Positions 26,024-35,773 of a stretch of DNA of 64,000 nucleotides are shown one piece after another. A program made the translations under genes and the position numbers. Source of the stretch: Aliivibrio sp. 1S175 (GTDB lineage: Bacteria; Pseudomonadota; Gammaproteobacteria; Enterobacterales; Vibrionaceae); the NCBI RefSeq assembly GCF_001690985.1, contig NZ_MAJS01000046.1:186001-250000 (forward strand), written 5' to 3'. The notes under the pieces are model-generated. The model was not told the origin of the DNA, searched no databases, and was given only the letters and a program-made list of their open reading frames with translations. The first letter of the stretch is position 1; each line of letters opens with the position of its first letter.

Positions 26024-26971
26024 TTAAGTATTATTAGGGTCAAGAGGACTAATGTAACCTTCAGGTTTTAGGGCTAATATATCGCTGTTTAATAGAGACA
26101 ATGTATTTTCAGCAGTATTTCCTATGAATATAGCCGATAAACCGGTACGACCTGTTGTTCCTAGTATTACCAGTCCAGCATGAAGTTCATCTTCAACTTC
26201 AGATATCACTTCTTCGGTTATACCTTCGTATACATGAGTTTGTTCTTCAGGCAGACCATGCTCTTGTCTTAATGCCTTCATTTGAGTCAAATGATGCCCA
26301 CGAATAGCATCTTTATATTGAATGGAATCAAATTCAGGTAATTCAACATGGATAGAAGGAGGCGTTGAAGGATAGGCATTCACTAAATGAGCGGTAGAAT
26401 TTAAAATCTCCGCAAAGTATTTTGCTTCTTCTACCATTTTATGATTAAGAGCAAGGTGTGCTGGGTTTTCAGAGCCAACATGAACCGAGGCTAAAATATT
26501 TCCATTGTTTGGCCAGCCTCTTTCTTTAACTAAAAGTACAGGAATAGGGGCTTTACGTAGTAGATGCCAATCTGTAGGGGTAAAAAATACGGTTTCAAAT
26601 TTAGCGTGCTCGCGAGTGGCTTTAACCAGTAAATCGTAACCACCGTCAAATATTTCATGAATAATGGCTTCATAAGGTCTATTATGCCAAACGATTTTTA
26701 CCGTAACGGTAACATGATTAGGGATATCATAACTATCGATAATATCATTAAGCATTTTCATTTTTTGAGAAACTACGCCATTTCTCATTGCTGTTCTTTC
26801 ATCAGCAGAAAGCATTGACGTCATTTCATAAGAAAAGTCGTAAGTTGTGCAGAATAGAGTGATTTCGGATGTTTTTGTACTGCGCTTAGCTATTTCTAAT
26901 GCGCGATATAGTGCGGGTTGTTCATCCTGATCAATAATCCCTGCAACAAGTATTTTACGATAGCGGTTCAT
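26024..26971 (-). CDS. uspE: Universal stress protein UspE
   Basis: A 315-residue tandem universal stress protein. The first Usp domain covers about residues 3-150 (KILVAGIIDQDEQPALYRALEIAKR... HWHLLRKAPIPVLLVK-type end) and the second about 158-305, ending in a VILGTTGRTGLSAIFIGNTAENTL segment with the G-x2-G-x9-G-[ST] nucleotide-binding pattern. In E. coli UspE affects motility, adhesion and stress survival. It lies downstream of fnr, as in other gammaproteobacteria, but with a terminator between them. Confidence 0.92.
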   Translation of the reverse strand: MNRYRKILVAGIIDQDEQPALYRALEIAKRSTKTSEITLFCTTYDFSYEMTSMLSADERTAMRNGVVSQKMKMLNDIIDSYDIPNHVTVTVKIVWHNRPYEAIIHEIFDGGYDLLVKATREHAKFETVFFTPTDWHLLRKAPIPVLLVKERGWPNNGNILASVHVGSENPAHLALNHKMVEEAKYFAEILNSTAHLVNAYPSTPPSIHVELPEFDSIQYKDAIRGHHLTQMKALRQEHGLPEEQTHVYEGITEEVISEVEDELHAGLVILGTTGRTGLSAIFIGNTAENTLSLLNSDILALKPEGYISPLDPNNT

Positions 26972-27060
26972 AGTAACCTCCTTGGTAAAACCAAATCTAT
27001 AACATCGTTTTGTTATATTTACTTTAGCACCTTGGGGGGGAATTTGTAGCGTTAGAATAC

Positions 27061-27101
27061 AAAAAAGTGAAGTACTTCAAAGAGAAATACCTCACTTTTT
27101 T
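27061..27101 (-). terminator. Intrinsic terminator after fnr
   Basis: AAAAAAGTGAAGTA and TACCTCACTTTTTT form a 14-bp stem with one G-U type mismatch, about 25 bp after the fnr stop. T/A runs on both sides suit a terminator. Confidence 0.75.
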
Positions 27102-27125
27102 ATGTTATTTGTGGGAGGAGAGGAC

Positions 27126-27878
27126 TTATTTTATCTCTTTTGCAGAACCTGCTAATTCAGCCAATGCATCGTGATCATTAATCGTGATGTATTTGCCTTT
27201 AACCGTAAGCATTTCTGTTTTTTGGAAGCGACCTAATAATCGACTAATGGTTTCTACTGTTAAGCCTAAGTAGTTGCCAATATCACCACGTGTCATGGTT
27301 AAACGAAATTCTCTTGGAGAAAAACCTCGTTGATGGAAGCGGGTCGATAAATTATATAAGAAAGCAGCGAGACGTTCTTCAGCATTCTTTTTAGAAAGCA
27401 ATAGGATCATTTCTTGATCGCCTTTGATTTCATTGCTCATCAAACGCATGATTTGTTGACGAAGTTTTGGCATTTTACCAGAAAGGTCATCAAGAATTTC
27501 ATAAGGTATTTCACATACCATTGATGTTTCAAGAGCTTGAGCAAAACTTGGATGCTCAGCTTCAGAAATGGCATCAAAACCTACTAAATCACCAGCTAAG
27601 TGAAAAGCGGTAATTTGCTCATCGCCTTGCTCTGTAATTGTGTAACTCTTAATTGTTCCTGAGCGAATAGCATAGAGTGAACGTAGCTCATCACCAGCTT
27701 TAAAAAGCTCTTGGCCTTTTTGAATTGGTTTTTTACGCTCAATAATCTCATCCAACTGATCTAATTCTGATTCATTTAACGTGAATGGAATACATAGCTG
27801 ACTGATACTACAATCTTGGCAGTGAATAGCACAACCGCCTGATTGGATTCGTTTGTTTGCTGAGTTATCTGACATCAT
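27126..27878 (-). CDS. fnr: Fumarate/nitrate reduction regulator FNR
   Basis: A 250-residue oxygen-sensing CRP/FNR-family regulator, very close to E. coli FNR. The [4Fe-4S] ligands are in the segment [16 protein letters not shown] (Cys 16, 20, 23, 29 in E. coli numbering) and in ETSMVCEIP (about 122). The C-terminal helix-turn-helix [13 protein letters not shown] (about 205-217) has the E-x2-S-R recognition residues for TTGAT half-sites. It activates anaerobic respiration genes. It lies downstream of the cbb3 oxidase assembly genes, with an FNR-type palindrome just upstream. Confidence 0.97.
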   Translation of the reverse strand: MMSDNSANKRIQSGGCAIHCQDCSISQLCIPFTLNESELDQLDEIIERKKPIQKGQELFKAGDELRSLYAIRSGTIKSYTITEQGDEQITAFHLAGDLVGFDAISEAEHPSFAQALETSMVCEIPYEILDDLSGKMPKLRQQIMRLMSNEIKGDQEMILLLSKKNAEERLAAFLYNLSTRFHQRGFSPREFRLTMTRGDIGNYLGLTVETISRLLGRFQKTEMLTVKGKYITINDHDALAELAGSAKEIK

Positions 27879-27898
27879 TTAATTCAATGCTCTTATAA

Positions 27899-27912
27899 TT
27901 GACCTATGTCAA
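27899..27912 (-). promoter_or_regulatory. FNR box upstream of fnr
   Basis: TTGAC-CTAT-GTCAA is a perfect palindrome that matches the FNR consensus TTGAT-N4-ATCAA at 8 of 10 positions, 20 bp upstream of the fnr start codon. A site overlapping the promoter or leader would give negative autoregulation, as known for E. coli fnr. Confidence 0.7.
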
Positions 27913-27974
27913 TTTTAACATTAACCTGAACCAAAGTGGTAGCATAAAAACAAAACTATGCAAAAAAAATATAA

Positions 27975-28649
27975 TTAGTTTAGTTGATCTATAGCAATAT
28001 ATATCGTATGAATTCCGTATGCTAATAATAATAAACCGCTAATGTTCTTGGTTATCTTGTGGTTTAGCCATGATTTAAAGATTTGAGCACCTAGGCCAAC
28101 TAAAAACATGGCCGGGAGGGTGCCTAAACCAAATGCCATCATAATTAATGCACCATTGTTGGCACTACCTGAAACAGCAGCCCAGCTTAATGTTGAATAA
28201 ACCAACCCACAAGGTAGCCAACCCCATAAAAATCCAAATGGAATCGCATGCAGGGGCGTTTTTAAAGGAAGGAGTGGTTTTGTTAATGGTGATATTAATT
28301 GCCATAGCCGTTTGCCTATCACTTCAATATAAACGAGACCTTTCCACCAATTAGCGATATAACATGCTAATAGACACATGAGTAGCCCAGCCAATACTCT
28401 TAATGCTACTAATGCACTATAACTTTCTGATGCTAGGGCAATCGAAACAAACAACCCACCAATAATATAACCAAAAAGAGAATATGAAATTATTCTTCCA
28501 ATATTATAAAGAAGGATAAATTGCCAGCGCGGATGTCTTTTGTTTGTCGAATTCATTGATATTACGGCAGATATACCGCCGCACATTCCTATACAATGAG
28601 CCGCTCCCATCACTCCAACAAAAAAAGCGCCTACAAGATCAATGTTCAT
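27975..28649 (-). CDS. TauE/SafE-like membrane protein of the cco cluster
   Basis: A 224-residue protein with about six membrane helices. It opens with GAFFVGVMGAAHCIGMCGGI, where the H-C-x2-M-C motif could bind copper, and continues with GWLPCGLVYSTLSWAAVSG, typical of the sulfite-exporter TauE/SafE-like proteins found after ccoS in cbb3 oxidase clusters. A role in copper or haem handling during oxidase assembly is inferred from context. Its start overlaps the end of ccoS by 11 bp. Confidence 0.85.
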   Translation of the reverse strand: MNIDLVGAFFVGVMGAAHCIGMCGGISAVISMNSTNKRHPRWQFILLYNIGRIISYSLFGYIIGGLFVSIALASESYSALVALRVLAGLLMCLLACYIANWWKGLVYIEVIGKRLWQLISPLTKPLLPLKTPLHAIPFGFLWGWLPCGLVYSTLSWAAVSGSANNGALIMMAFGLGTLPAMFLVGLGAQIFKSWLNHKITKNISGLLLLAYGIHTIYIAIDQLN

Positions 28650-28809
28650 TTTTAGTCTTTTTTACTGGGGTGTCTTCATCAAATAAAATTTCAGTTCCTT
28701 GACGATCTAAGTCTTCAAATTGGTCACTCTTAACAGCCCAAATAAAGACAACAACGGCAACACAAACTAACATGATCGCAATTGGGATTAATAAATATAA
28801 ACTAGCCAT
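28639..28809 (-). CDS. ccoS: cbb3 oxidase maturation protein CcoS
   Basis: A 56-residue single-span membrane protein: MASLYLLIPIAIML... gives one N-terminal helix, then FIWAVKSDQFEDLDRQG, the conserved CcoS motif, and a charged tail. CcoS is needed for cofactor insertion into the cbb3 oxidase. It overlaps the ccoI end by 8 bp and the next gene by 11 bp, so the genes are translationally coupled. Confidence 0.92.
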   Translation of the reverse strand: MASLYLLIPIAIMLVCVAVVVFIWAVKSDQFEDLDRQGTEILFDEDTPVKKTKNEH

Positions 28810-31180
28810 TTTCTTTTAATAACCTGAGTGAATTAGATACAACAATAATTGAACTTCCCGACATTCCAACAACGGCAATATAAGGAGCGACCAATCCCAT
28901 GACGGCAAGAGGTAAGATAATGGCATTATAGCCTAATGCCCATGCTAAGTTTTCACGGATTATTTTCCGAGTTTTGATTGCTAACTCTCTCGCTTCAATA
29001 AGTCGAGAGAGGTTGTCTCCTAGTAAAATCATATCAGCAGAGGCTTTTGCTACATCAGTTCCTGATCCCATAGCAATAGATAAATGCGCTCCAGCAAGAG
29101 TAGGGGCATCATTAATGCCATCACCAACCATCAAGCTTACTTCTTGTTTTGGTAATGATTTTAAATAATCCAATTTACCTTGCGGTGTTGCCCCTGAAAT
29201 GACGTCATCAATATCTAAAGCTTTAGCCACTCTTTCAACAGAAGAGCTACTGTCACCAGTGAGCATTGTAACTTTAATACCTAAATGGTGCAGGGATTGA
29301 ATTAAGACTCTACTTTCTTGGCGAATTGGGTCATCCAATACAAAAGCGGCAACCGCTTGTCCATTTTTAGATAACCACACTTGATAATCTTGATGGTTTT
29401 CTAATTGACAATTTTGTGCGGCAAAGATTTTATGACCAATTTTCCATTCATCGTTACCGATAAAGCCTTGTAAGCCAGAGCCTATAATATTTTCAACTCG
29501 TTCAAAACGGGTCTGCGTTGAGTCTCGATACTGTGAAAAAGCACGAGCAATAGGATGATTGGCAAAAGATTCTAGTTCTGCTGCAATCATTTTTATTTCT
29601 TTTTCTGAAATATCAGTAAAAGAATGAAGTTGAGTTAGCCGAATATTACCTTCTGTTAACGTGCCTGTTTTATCAATTACTAAGCGATTTACTTTGCATA
29701 ATGTTTCTAATACATGACCACGGCGTAACATTAAACCAAGTTGTGCTAAGCGAGAAGTAGAGCAAGTAATCGCAGTTGGTGTCGCTAGAGATAAAGCACA
29801 AGGACAAGTAGCGACTAAAACAGATAGCATGATCCAAAAAGCATCATCAGGTTTGGTTTCATGCCAATAAAACCAAGTAAATGCAGAAATAATTAAAATA
29901 CCAGCAACAAAATAACGAGCCACTAAATCAGCAATCTCAGCCACTTTAGGCTTCGACATTTGAGCCTCATCTTGTAATTTCACGATATTAGAGATTAATG
30001 AATCAGCTTTGGTTTTTGTGACTTTAATCGTGAGGTTTCCATCACCATTAATAGTACCGGCATAAACAAGGTCGGCTTCTTTTTTAGCGACTGGCATTGA
30101 TTCACCTGTAAACATGGATTCATCAATAGCACTACAACCAGAGAGTACTATACCATCCGCAGGTAAGTGTTCTCCTGGTGGAACAATTACGGTGTCACCA
30201 ACATCGAGCGTTCTTGCAGGCACTTTTTTACCTGATATTAATGTCGCCATAACAGGTATTAATTTTAATAAGTTACCAGTAATTGCCGCCGCTTTACGAC
30301 GAGCTCGCATTTCTAAGAATCGACCAAGTAACAAGAAAAAAGTAAACATCGCCACCGATTCAAAAAAAACTTCTCCTGTTTCGGTCACGGTTGCAACAAC
30401 ACTTGCAAAGTAAGCAAATAGCATAGCAATAGAAACGGGGACATCCATTCCTAATGTCCTTGTTTTTAAGCTACGCCAAGCGTTCATATAAAATGGTAAT
30501 GCGGAATAAAGCATTACTGGTGTTGCAAAAACTAAACTGACATAACGAAGGTAATTTCTAAACTCTGCATCTAAATCACCAAATACTTCTAGGTATAAGG
30601 CAACAGCAAGCATCATGACTTGCATCGTAGCTAAACCTGCAATACCTAGACGATATAAGTATTGCTTCATTGAACGATGGTATTCTTCTTCTTGTTTATC
30701 TGCTTCAAATGGGGCAGCTTTATAACCAAGTTGGTGAATAAGAGTTAACAACGTACTTAATTTTGTTTCTTTTGGGTTCCAACTTAATAAGGCTCGATGT
30801 GTTGACGTATTAACTTGAATTCGATGGATGCCTTTGGCACTTGACAGTTGCTTTTCTATTAACCATGCACAAGCAGCACAAGAAACACCATCAAGTGACA
30901 GTGTCACCTCTTTGGCGTTATCACTTGACCGAATAAACTCTTTTTGAATTTCACTATGGTCATAATGCACTAGAGCTTTAAGTTGTTCTGGAATTAAATC
31001 TGCTTTATCAGCAGGGGCAGTACGATATTGATAATAAGACGAGAGACCATTATCTACGATGGTTTGCGCGACAGATTCACAACCAGGGCAACACATATCG
31101 CGATGTTCACCTAAAATATCAACTTGAAAATGTGAACCGGAAGGAACCGGCTCACTACAGTGGTAACAATCCTTCGACAT
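28802..31180 (-). CDS. ccoI: Copper-translocating P-type ATPase CcoI (FixI)
   Basis: A 792-residue P1B-type ATPase supplying copper for the cbb3 oxidase. The N-terminus has a Cys-rich segment (CYHCSEPV, CCPGCE) and a heavy-metal-associated domain with CAACAW. The membrane metal site is TCPCALS, the phosphorylation loop DKTGTLTEG, and the hinge GDGINDAP. Length and motifs match CcoI/FixI. It is preceded by ccoH with a 5-bp gap and followed by overlapping ccoS. Confidence 0.95.
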   Translation of the reverse strand: MSKDCYHCSEPVPSGSHFQVDILGEHRDMCCPGCESVAQTIVDNGLSSYYQYRTAPADKADLIPEQLKALVHYDHSEIQKEFIRSSDNAKEVTLSLDGVSCAACAWLIEKQLSSAKGIHRIQVNTSTHRALLSWNPKETKLSTLLTLIHQLGYKAAPFEADKQEEEYHRSMKQYLYRLGIAGLATMQVMMLAVALYLEVFGDLDAEFRNYLRYVSLVFATPVMLYSALPFYMNAWRSLKTRTLGMDVPVSIAMLFAYFASVVATVTETGEVFFESVAMFTFFLLLGRFLEMRARRKAAAITGNLLKLIPVMATLISGKKVPARTLDVGDTVIVPPGEHLPADGIVLSGCSAIDESMFTGESMPVAKKEADLVYAGTINGDGNLTIKVTKTKADSLISNIVKLQDEAQMSKPKVAEIADLVARYFVAGILIISAFTWFYWHETKPDDAFWIMLSVLVATCPCALSLATPTAITCSTSRLAQLGLMLRRGHVLETLCKVNRLVIDKTGTLTEGNIRLTQLHSFTDISEKEIKMIAAELESFANHPIARAFSQYRDSTQTRFERVENIIGSGLQGFIGNDEWKIGHKIFAAQNCQLENHQDYQVWLSKNGQAVAAFVLDDPIRQESRVLIQSLHHLGIKVTMLTGDSSSSVERVAKALDIDDVISGATPQGKLDYLKSLPKQEVSLMVGDGINDAPTLAGAHLSIAMGSGTDVAKASADMILLGDNLSRLIEARELAIKTRKIIRENLAWALGYNAIILPLAVMGLVAPYIAVVGMSGSSIIVVSNSLRLLKENG

Positions 31181-31185
31181 ATGGT

Positions 31186-31665
31186 CTACTTACCTAAAGG
31201 AAAAAAATCTGCGGTAGGGAAATTTACGCGCCCTTGAATCATCCAAGTACTGTTATGTGGCAATAATTCAATAAACCAAGGACCCGTTAAAGGTTCTTCT
31301 AATTGAATACGATAAACGCTTTTTGCATCAGAGGTTAATAATTGCGAGAAATCATGATTGGGCAATGTACGGTGAGTAAAAATAGCTTTAATTGCAGGAT
31401 TATGCTCGAGCTTTCCTTTATCTAATTGAATTTCAATAGTGTTATCCACAGTGCGAACCTTAGCAAAAATTGAAAGTTCTTGAGCTACTTTGATTTTTGA
31501 AAGATCGACATTTATTGCTTTGCCTTTCTTGTAATAGTCTTCTGCGACCAGATCAACATCGTGCTCTACAAATAAAATGTAAGTTGATATACAAGCAACG
31601 ACAACGGTACCTGGAAGAATGATGAGAAACCAAGGCCAGAACTGCTTATACCAAGGTTGAGACAT
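31186..31665 (-). CDS. ccoH: FixH/CcoH family protein
   Basis: A 159-residue protein with one N-terminal membrane helix (FWPWFLIILPGTVVVACIST) and a periplasmic domain containing DVDLVAEDYYKKGKAIN, the FixH hallmark. CcoH associates with and stabilises cbb3 oxidase subunits during assembly. It directly precedes ccoI. No ccoG (polyferredoxin) gene is present between ccoP and ccoH here. Confidence 0.88.
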   Translation of the reverse strand: MSQPWYKQFWPWFLIILPGTVVVACISTYILFVEHDVDLVAEDYYKKGKAINVDLSKIKVAQELSIFAKVRTVDNTIEIQLDKGKLEHNPAIKAIFTHRTLPNHDFSQLLTSDAKSVYRIQLEEPLTGPWFIELLPHNSTWMIQGRVNFPTADFFPLGK

Positions 31666-31708
31666 AGTAATAATTCCCTATTAAAGTACTTTAGTTAAAA
31701 AAGTAAAA

Positions 31709-31728
31709 GCCCCTGAGTATACAGGGGC
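31709..31728 (-). terminator. Hairpin between ccoP and ccoH
   Basis: GCCCCTG and CAGGGGC form a 7-bp GC-rich stem with a 6-nt loop, 11 bp after the ccoP stop. On the minus strand TTTT and a further T-run follow. It probably reduces transcription from the structural genes ccoNOQP into the assembly genes. Confidence 0.75.
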
Positions 31729-31738
31729 GTTGTTCTTA

Positions 31739-32710
31739 TTATTTATTACTTAAGCTCCAGACATAAGCAGAAAGAAGTTGAATTTTCTCTTCGCCTAATA
31801 TGTCTTTCCAAGCTGGCATTACACCTTGACGGCCATTAGCTACTGTTTCAGTAACATCAGCACGAGAATCGCCAAATAACCAATCATTGTCAGTTAGATC
31901 CGGAGCCCCAAGAGCAGGGTTACCTTTGCCATCTGTACCATGACAAGCAGCACAAACGATAAATCGTTGTTTACCTGCAGCTGCTTCTTTAACGTTTACT
32001 TTACGGCCAGATAGGCTAAGAGTATAACTTACTACTTCTTTAACACCATCAGCACCTAAAGCATCCCCCCAAGCTGGCATGTTACCAATACGACCATTCA
32101 TAATAGTTGTTTTGATAGCTTGAGGCTCACCACCATATAACCATGCATTATCGGTTAGGTTAGGGAAGCCTTTCATGCCTCTTGCATCAGAGCTATGACA
32201 CTGAGAGCAGTTTTGTAGGAACAAACGTTGACCTACTTTTAATGCTTCTTTGTCATTTGCAATGTCAGTAATAGCACGGAACTCAGAGGTTCCTGGCTTA
32301 TAGGCAAGTTTTGAAAATGTTTCACCAAAACTTTGGTTCGCTTCATCAAGTTCTCGAGCGTATTCATCAAGCGTTTTATCTTTATGAGAACGCGCTATTG
32401 ATGCTCTTGATTCTTCGACGGTACGAACGGTTTGATCTGAACTTGTCCAGCCTAATACGCCTTTGAAGTTGCCTAATCCTGGGTAAAGAATTAAATAAAC
32501 AATCGCAAAAACGATTGTTGCCCAGAACATATAAGACCACCATTTTGGTAATGGATTATTTAGCTCACGAATACCATCGTATTCATGACCCATATCTTCA
32601 CCTTCTTCAACGCCTGTAGTGTTTTTCAGACAAAAACGAAGAAGTAAACCACAACCTATCAGCGTACCAATGGTAATGACACTTATCCAGAGACTCCAAA
32701 AAGTACTCAT
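31739..32710 (-). CDS. ccoP: cbb3-type cytochrome c oxidase subunit III, CcoP
   Basis: A 323-residue dihaem c subunit. After two N-terminal membrane helices (about residues 1-27 and 57-77) it has two haem c motifs, CSQCH (about residue 170) and CAACH (about 255). CcoP passes electrons from the bc1 complex to CcoO. Its start overlaps ccoQ by 1 nt, and it is the last structural gene. Confidence 0.96.
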   Translation of the reverse strand: MSTFWSLWISVITIGTLIGCGLLLRFCLKNTTGVEEGEDMGHEYDGIRELNNPLPKWWSYMFWATIVFAIVYLILYPGLGNFKGVLGWTSSDQTVRTVEESRASIARSHKDKTLDEYARELDEANQSFGETFSKLAYKPGTSEFRAITDIANDKEALKVGQRLFLQNCSQCHSSDARGMKGFPNLTDNAWLYGGEPQAIKTTIMNGRIGNMPAWGDALGADGVKEVVSYTLSLSGRKVNVKEAAAGKQRFIVCAACHGTDGKGNPALGAPDLTDNDWLFGDSRADVTETVANGRQGVMPAWKDILGEEKIQLLSAYVWSLSNK

Positions 32711-32892
32711 TATTTTTCGACTCCTGTCTTAAGTTGGCTTGAAGTACTATTTTCTTCTTCATCAGCAAAAATCAAATTAGCCGCTTCTTCAAAACGTGTT
32801 TTTTGTTTTTTACTGTATGCCCAGAAAATAATGCCTACCATGCTTAAAAACAGAATGACTGTCCAAATTGCATGAATAGTTCCAGCGTCCAT
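32710..32892 (-). CDS. ccoQ: cbb3-type oxidase subunit CcoQ
   Basis: A 60-residue single-span protein, with the helix at about residues 8-25 (WTVILFLSMVGIIFWAYSKKQKTRFEEAANL). CcoQ stabilises the cbb3 complex. It lies between ccoO and ccoP, overlapping the latter. Confidence 0.93.
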   Translation of the reverse strand: MDAGTIHAIWTVILFLSMVGIIFWAYSKKQKTRFEEAANLIFADEEENSTSSQLKTGVEK

Positions 32893-32902
32893 AGGGACCT
32901 CC

Positions 32903-33514
32903 TTACTTCATTGCGTGGCCAAGAGACTGAAGGTAAGCAATAAGTGCATCCATTTCAGTCTTGCCTTTAACCGCTTCAGATGCATTTTTCACATCATCTT
33001 CAGTGTATGGAACACCAAAGTTATTACGGAAAATGGCAATTTTCTTCGACGTTAATTTACCATCAAGCACGTTCTCAGCTAACCAAGGGAAGCCAGGCAT
33101 GTTTGATTCAGGAACTACATCACGAGGGTTCATTAAGTGAACACGATGCCACTCATCAGAATATCGTTCACCAACTCGAGCTAGATCTGGACCTGTACGT
33201 TTAGAACCCCATAAGAATGGATGCTCCCAAACACTTTCACCAGCAACAGAATAATGACCGTAACGTTCCGTTTCTGCACGGAATGGACGGATCATTTGGC
33301 TGTGACAAACATTACAACCTTCACGGATGTAGATATCACGACCTTCCATTTCTAGAGGAGTGTATACGCGTAGGTTCTCAACTGGCTCTGTTGTTTGCTT
33401 TTGGAATATTAGCGGAGTGATCTCGACTAACGCACCAAAACTAATAGCAACAATAACCAATACAGCGAGGAGGCCAACATTTTTTTCTATGATTTCATGA
33501 CGATTAGAACTCAT
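32903..33514 (-). CDS. ccoO: cbb3-type oxidase subunit II, CcoO
   Basis: A 203-residue membrane-anchored cytochrome c. An N-terminal helix (about residues 12-32) is followed by a single haem c motif CNVCHSQ (about 68-74), with the axial Met likely in [11 protein letters not shown]. It transfers electrons to the catalytic subunit. It starts 12 bp after the ccoN stop. Confidence 0.95.
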   Translation of the reverse strand: MSSNRHEIIEKNVGLLAVLVIVAISFGALVEITPLIFQKQTTEPVENLRVYTPLEMEGRDIYIREGCNVCHSQMIRPFRAETERYGHYSVAGESVWEHPFLWGSKRTGPDLARVGERYSDEWHRVHLMNPRDVVPESNMPGFPWLAENVLDGKLTSKKIAIFRNNFGVPYTEDDVKNASEAVKGKTEMDALIAYLQSLGHAMK

Positions 33515-33526
33515 AACCTGATCTCC

Positions 33527-34957
33527 TTATAGTGTTGGTTGAGGAATTGCTTTTAGGCTATTCTTCGGTGAGGAAATGGTCTTATATGCATTATATGCAA
33601 GTAGGAACATACCTGACAGGAAGATTAAACCACCAACAAAACGAACGAAATAGAATGGGTAAGATGCTTCTAATGATTCAACAAAGCTATACGTTAATGT
33701 GCCATCTGCGTTAACCGCACGCCACATTAGACCTTGCATAACACCTGAAATCCACATCGCCACGATATAAAGAACAGTACCAATCGTCGCTAACCAAAAA
33801 TGAACATTGATAAGGGATACAGAATACATACGTTCTTGACCAAATAGCTTAGGTATTAAATGGTACAGTGCACCAATCGTAACCATCGCAACCCAACCTA
33901 ATGCACCAGAATGAACATGACCGATAGTCCAGTCAGTATAATGAGAGAGTGCGTTAACTGATTTAATCGCCATCATCGGACCTTCAAAGGTAGACATACC
34001 ATAGAACGATAAAGAAACGACTAAGAATCGAAGGATAGGGTCATAACGAAGTTTATGCCAAGCACCAGACAGCGTCATAATACCATTTATCATACCGCCC
34101 CAAGAAGGAGCAAATAAAACTAATGACATCACCATACCAAGTGACTGAGTCCAGTCAGGTAACGCAGTGTAATGTAAATGGTGAGGGCCGGCCCAGATAT
34201 AAAGTGATACTAATGCCCAAAAATGCACAATAGATAAACGGTAAGAATAAACTGGACGTTCTGCTTGTTTTGGTACGAAGTAATACATCATACCTAAGAA
34301 GCCTGCAGTCAATAGAAATCCTACTGCATTATGGCCATACCACCATTGAACCATCGCATCGACAGCACCAGAGTAAATCGAATATGACTTACCTAGCGAT
34401 ACTGGAACAGCAAGGCTATTCACAATATGAAGAACCGCAACGGTTAATATAAATGCTCCAAAGAACCAGTTTGCAACGTAGATGTGAGATGTCTTACGTT
34501 TAAACAATGTTCCAAAGAAAACAATAGCATACGCAACCCAAACTAGAGTGATCGCGATATCAATCGGCCATTCTAATTCTGCATATTCTTTTCCTGATGT
34601 CATCCCTAGAGGCAACGAAATTGCTGCCGCTAAGATAATTGCTTGCCATCCCCAGAAGGTGAACGCAACTAATGGACCACCAAACAAACGTGTTTGACAA
34701 GTACGCTGAACAACATAATAAGATGTTGCAAAGAGGGCACTTGTACCGAATGCGAAAATCACTGCATTAGTATGCAGAGGACGCAAACGGCTATACGTAA
34801 GCCATGGTGTGTCAAAATTGAGTTGCGGCCAGACTAATTGAGCGGCAATTAATACACCCACACCCATGCCGACAATACCCCATAGAATAGTAACTAAGGT
34901 GAATTGACGAACAACGGTATAGTTGTAGTTTTGTTCATGCTGCTGTAATTGGCTCAT
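33527..34957 (-). CDS. ccoN: cbb3-type oxidase catalytic subunit I, CcoN
   Basis: A 476-residue haem-copper oxidase subunit with about 12 membrane helices. Metal ligands are visible: [13 protein letters not shown] (low-spin haem His), [10 protein letters not shown] and GPHHLHYT (copper B His residues), and [11 protein letters not shown] (haem ligands). It reduces O2 to water with high affinity, useful under microaerobic conditions such as a host light organ or gut. It is the first gene of ccoNOQP, divergent from the gene at 35228. Confidence 0.96.
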   Translation of the reverse strand: MSQLQQHEQNYNYTVVRQFTLVTILWGIVGMGVGVLIAAQLVWPQLNFDTPWLTYSRLRPLHTNAVIFAFGTSALFATSYYVVQRTCQTRLFGGPLVAFTFWGWQAIILAAAISLPLGMTSGKEYAELEWPIDIAITLVWVAYAIVFFGTLFKRKTSHIYVANWFFGAFILTVAVLHIVNSLAVPVSLGKSYSIYSGAVDAMVQWWYGHNAVGFLLTAGFLGMMYYFVPKQAERPVYSYRLSIVHFWALVSLYIWAGPHHLHYTALPDWTQSLGMVMSLVLFAPSWGGMINGIMTLSGAWHKLRYDPILRFLVVSLSFYGMSTFEGPMMAIKSVNALSHYTDWTIGHVHSGALGWVAMVTIGALYHLIPKLFGQERMYSVSLINVHFWLATIGTVLYIVAMWISGVMQGLMWRAVNADGTLTYSFVESLEASYPFYFVRFVGGLIFLSGMFLLAYNAYKTISSPKNSLKAIPQPTL

Positions 34958-35227
34958 AATTGCATGCTTCCACTTTTTTATTATAACTACACTTTACTTT
35001 CCTTAACGCGAACAAATTGTCCGCAATGCCATCCAAAATTCTATCTCTAATAATTAGATTTGTGACCCTTTTATTTTGAAATATCCTTTTTTAATGCAAA
35101 AATGGCATTTTCGACATCAATGATACTTCACTTCAAAAATGAATCATAGTTGGTGCCTATAGTAATTTTACGGTTAAGCAACATTTTTTCTCTTTTTTTG
35201 AACTAGATAACAAAGGTTTTTTCAACT
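34958..35227. other. Divergent promoter region, ccoN / 35228 gene
   Basis: A 270-bp AT-rich intergenic region. It must contain the cco promoter. Only imperfect FNR-like sequences are visible (at 35107-35120 and 35198-35211, each about 7 of 10). I cannot fix the promoter by eye. Confidence 0.4.
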
Positions 35228-35683
35228 ATGGCTATAGAAAAGTTAACAGGTCCTCGTTTATATCAACTTATTTTCTTATTGGTGGTATTAATCACTGCAT
35301 TTACTTGGAGAACAGTAACCTACGTTCCAGTAAGTGACATGAGTCTAATAAGTGAAGATTCTGATGTTTGTGACATAACAAATAAAGCATGTATATTGAA
35401 TCTTGATAAGAATCAGATCATTATTGACGTAATAGAAAGGCCCATTAAACAAAACACTGAAATGACTGTATCTGTAGCAGGAAGTGATACAGAATTAAAA
35501 ATTGAAGCGGAAGGAATAGATATGAATATGGGAATACTAAAATTCATTCCTGAAAAAGCGGGTAATAACAGTCAATTGTATTCGGTTTTTTTACCTAAAT
35601 GTAAACACAATGAAATGAGGTGGAAAATGAACATCACCTTAAAAGAAAAGACATTAAATGTTATTTTTTCAGATGAAAAGTGA
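35228..35683 (+). CDS. Membrane-anchored protein, possibly copper/oxidase related
   Basis: A 151-residue protein with one N-terminal membrane anchor (about residues 10-29) and a periplasmic beta-rich domain. Features are CDITNKACIL, then EGIDMNMGILKF and FLPKCKHNEMRW. The M-x-M-G motif plus the later C and M are reminiscent of FixH/YtkA-like and copper-handling proteins often found near SCO or oxidase genes. It is divergent from ccoN. I do not know a named family; a copper role is inference. Confidence 0.6.
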   Translation: MAIEKLTGPRLYQLIFLLVVLITAFTWRTVTYVPVSDMSLISEDSDVCDITNKACILNLDKNQIIIDVIERPIKQNTEMTVSVAGSDTELKIEAEGIDMNMGILKFIPEKAGNNSQLYSVFLPKCKHNEMRWKMNITLKEKTLNVIFSDEK

Positions 35684-35773
35684 TTAAATACAATGAGTTA
35701 AATTTTTAACTGCTAAAAATAAAAGACTCAATCTAAAATTGATTAATTTGAAGCATAAGTAATACTACTTGGA

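Noticed and set aside
34958-35227. FNR-like sequences ATTTT-CGAC-ATCAA (35107) and TTGAA-CTAG-ATAAC (35198) near ccoN
   Set aside because: Each matches the consensus at only about 7 of 10 positions in very AT-rich DNA, and the second is too close to the rightward gene; not called as sites.
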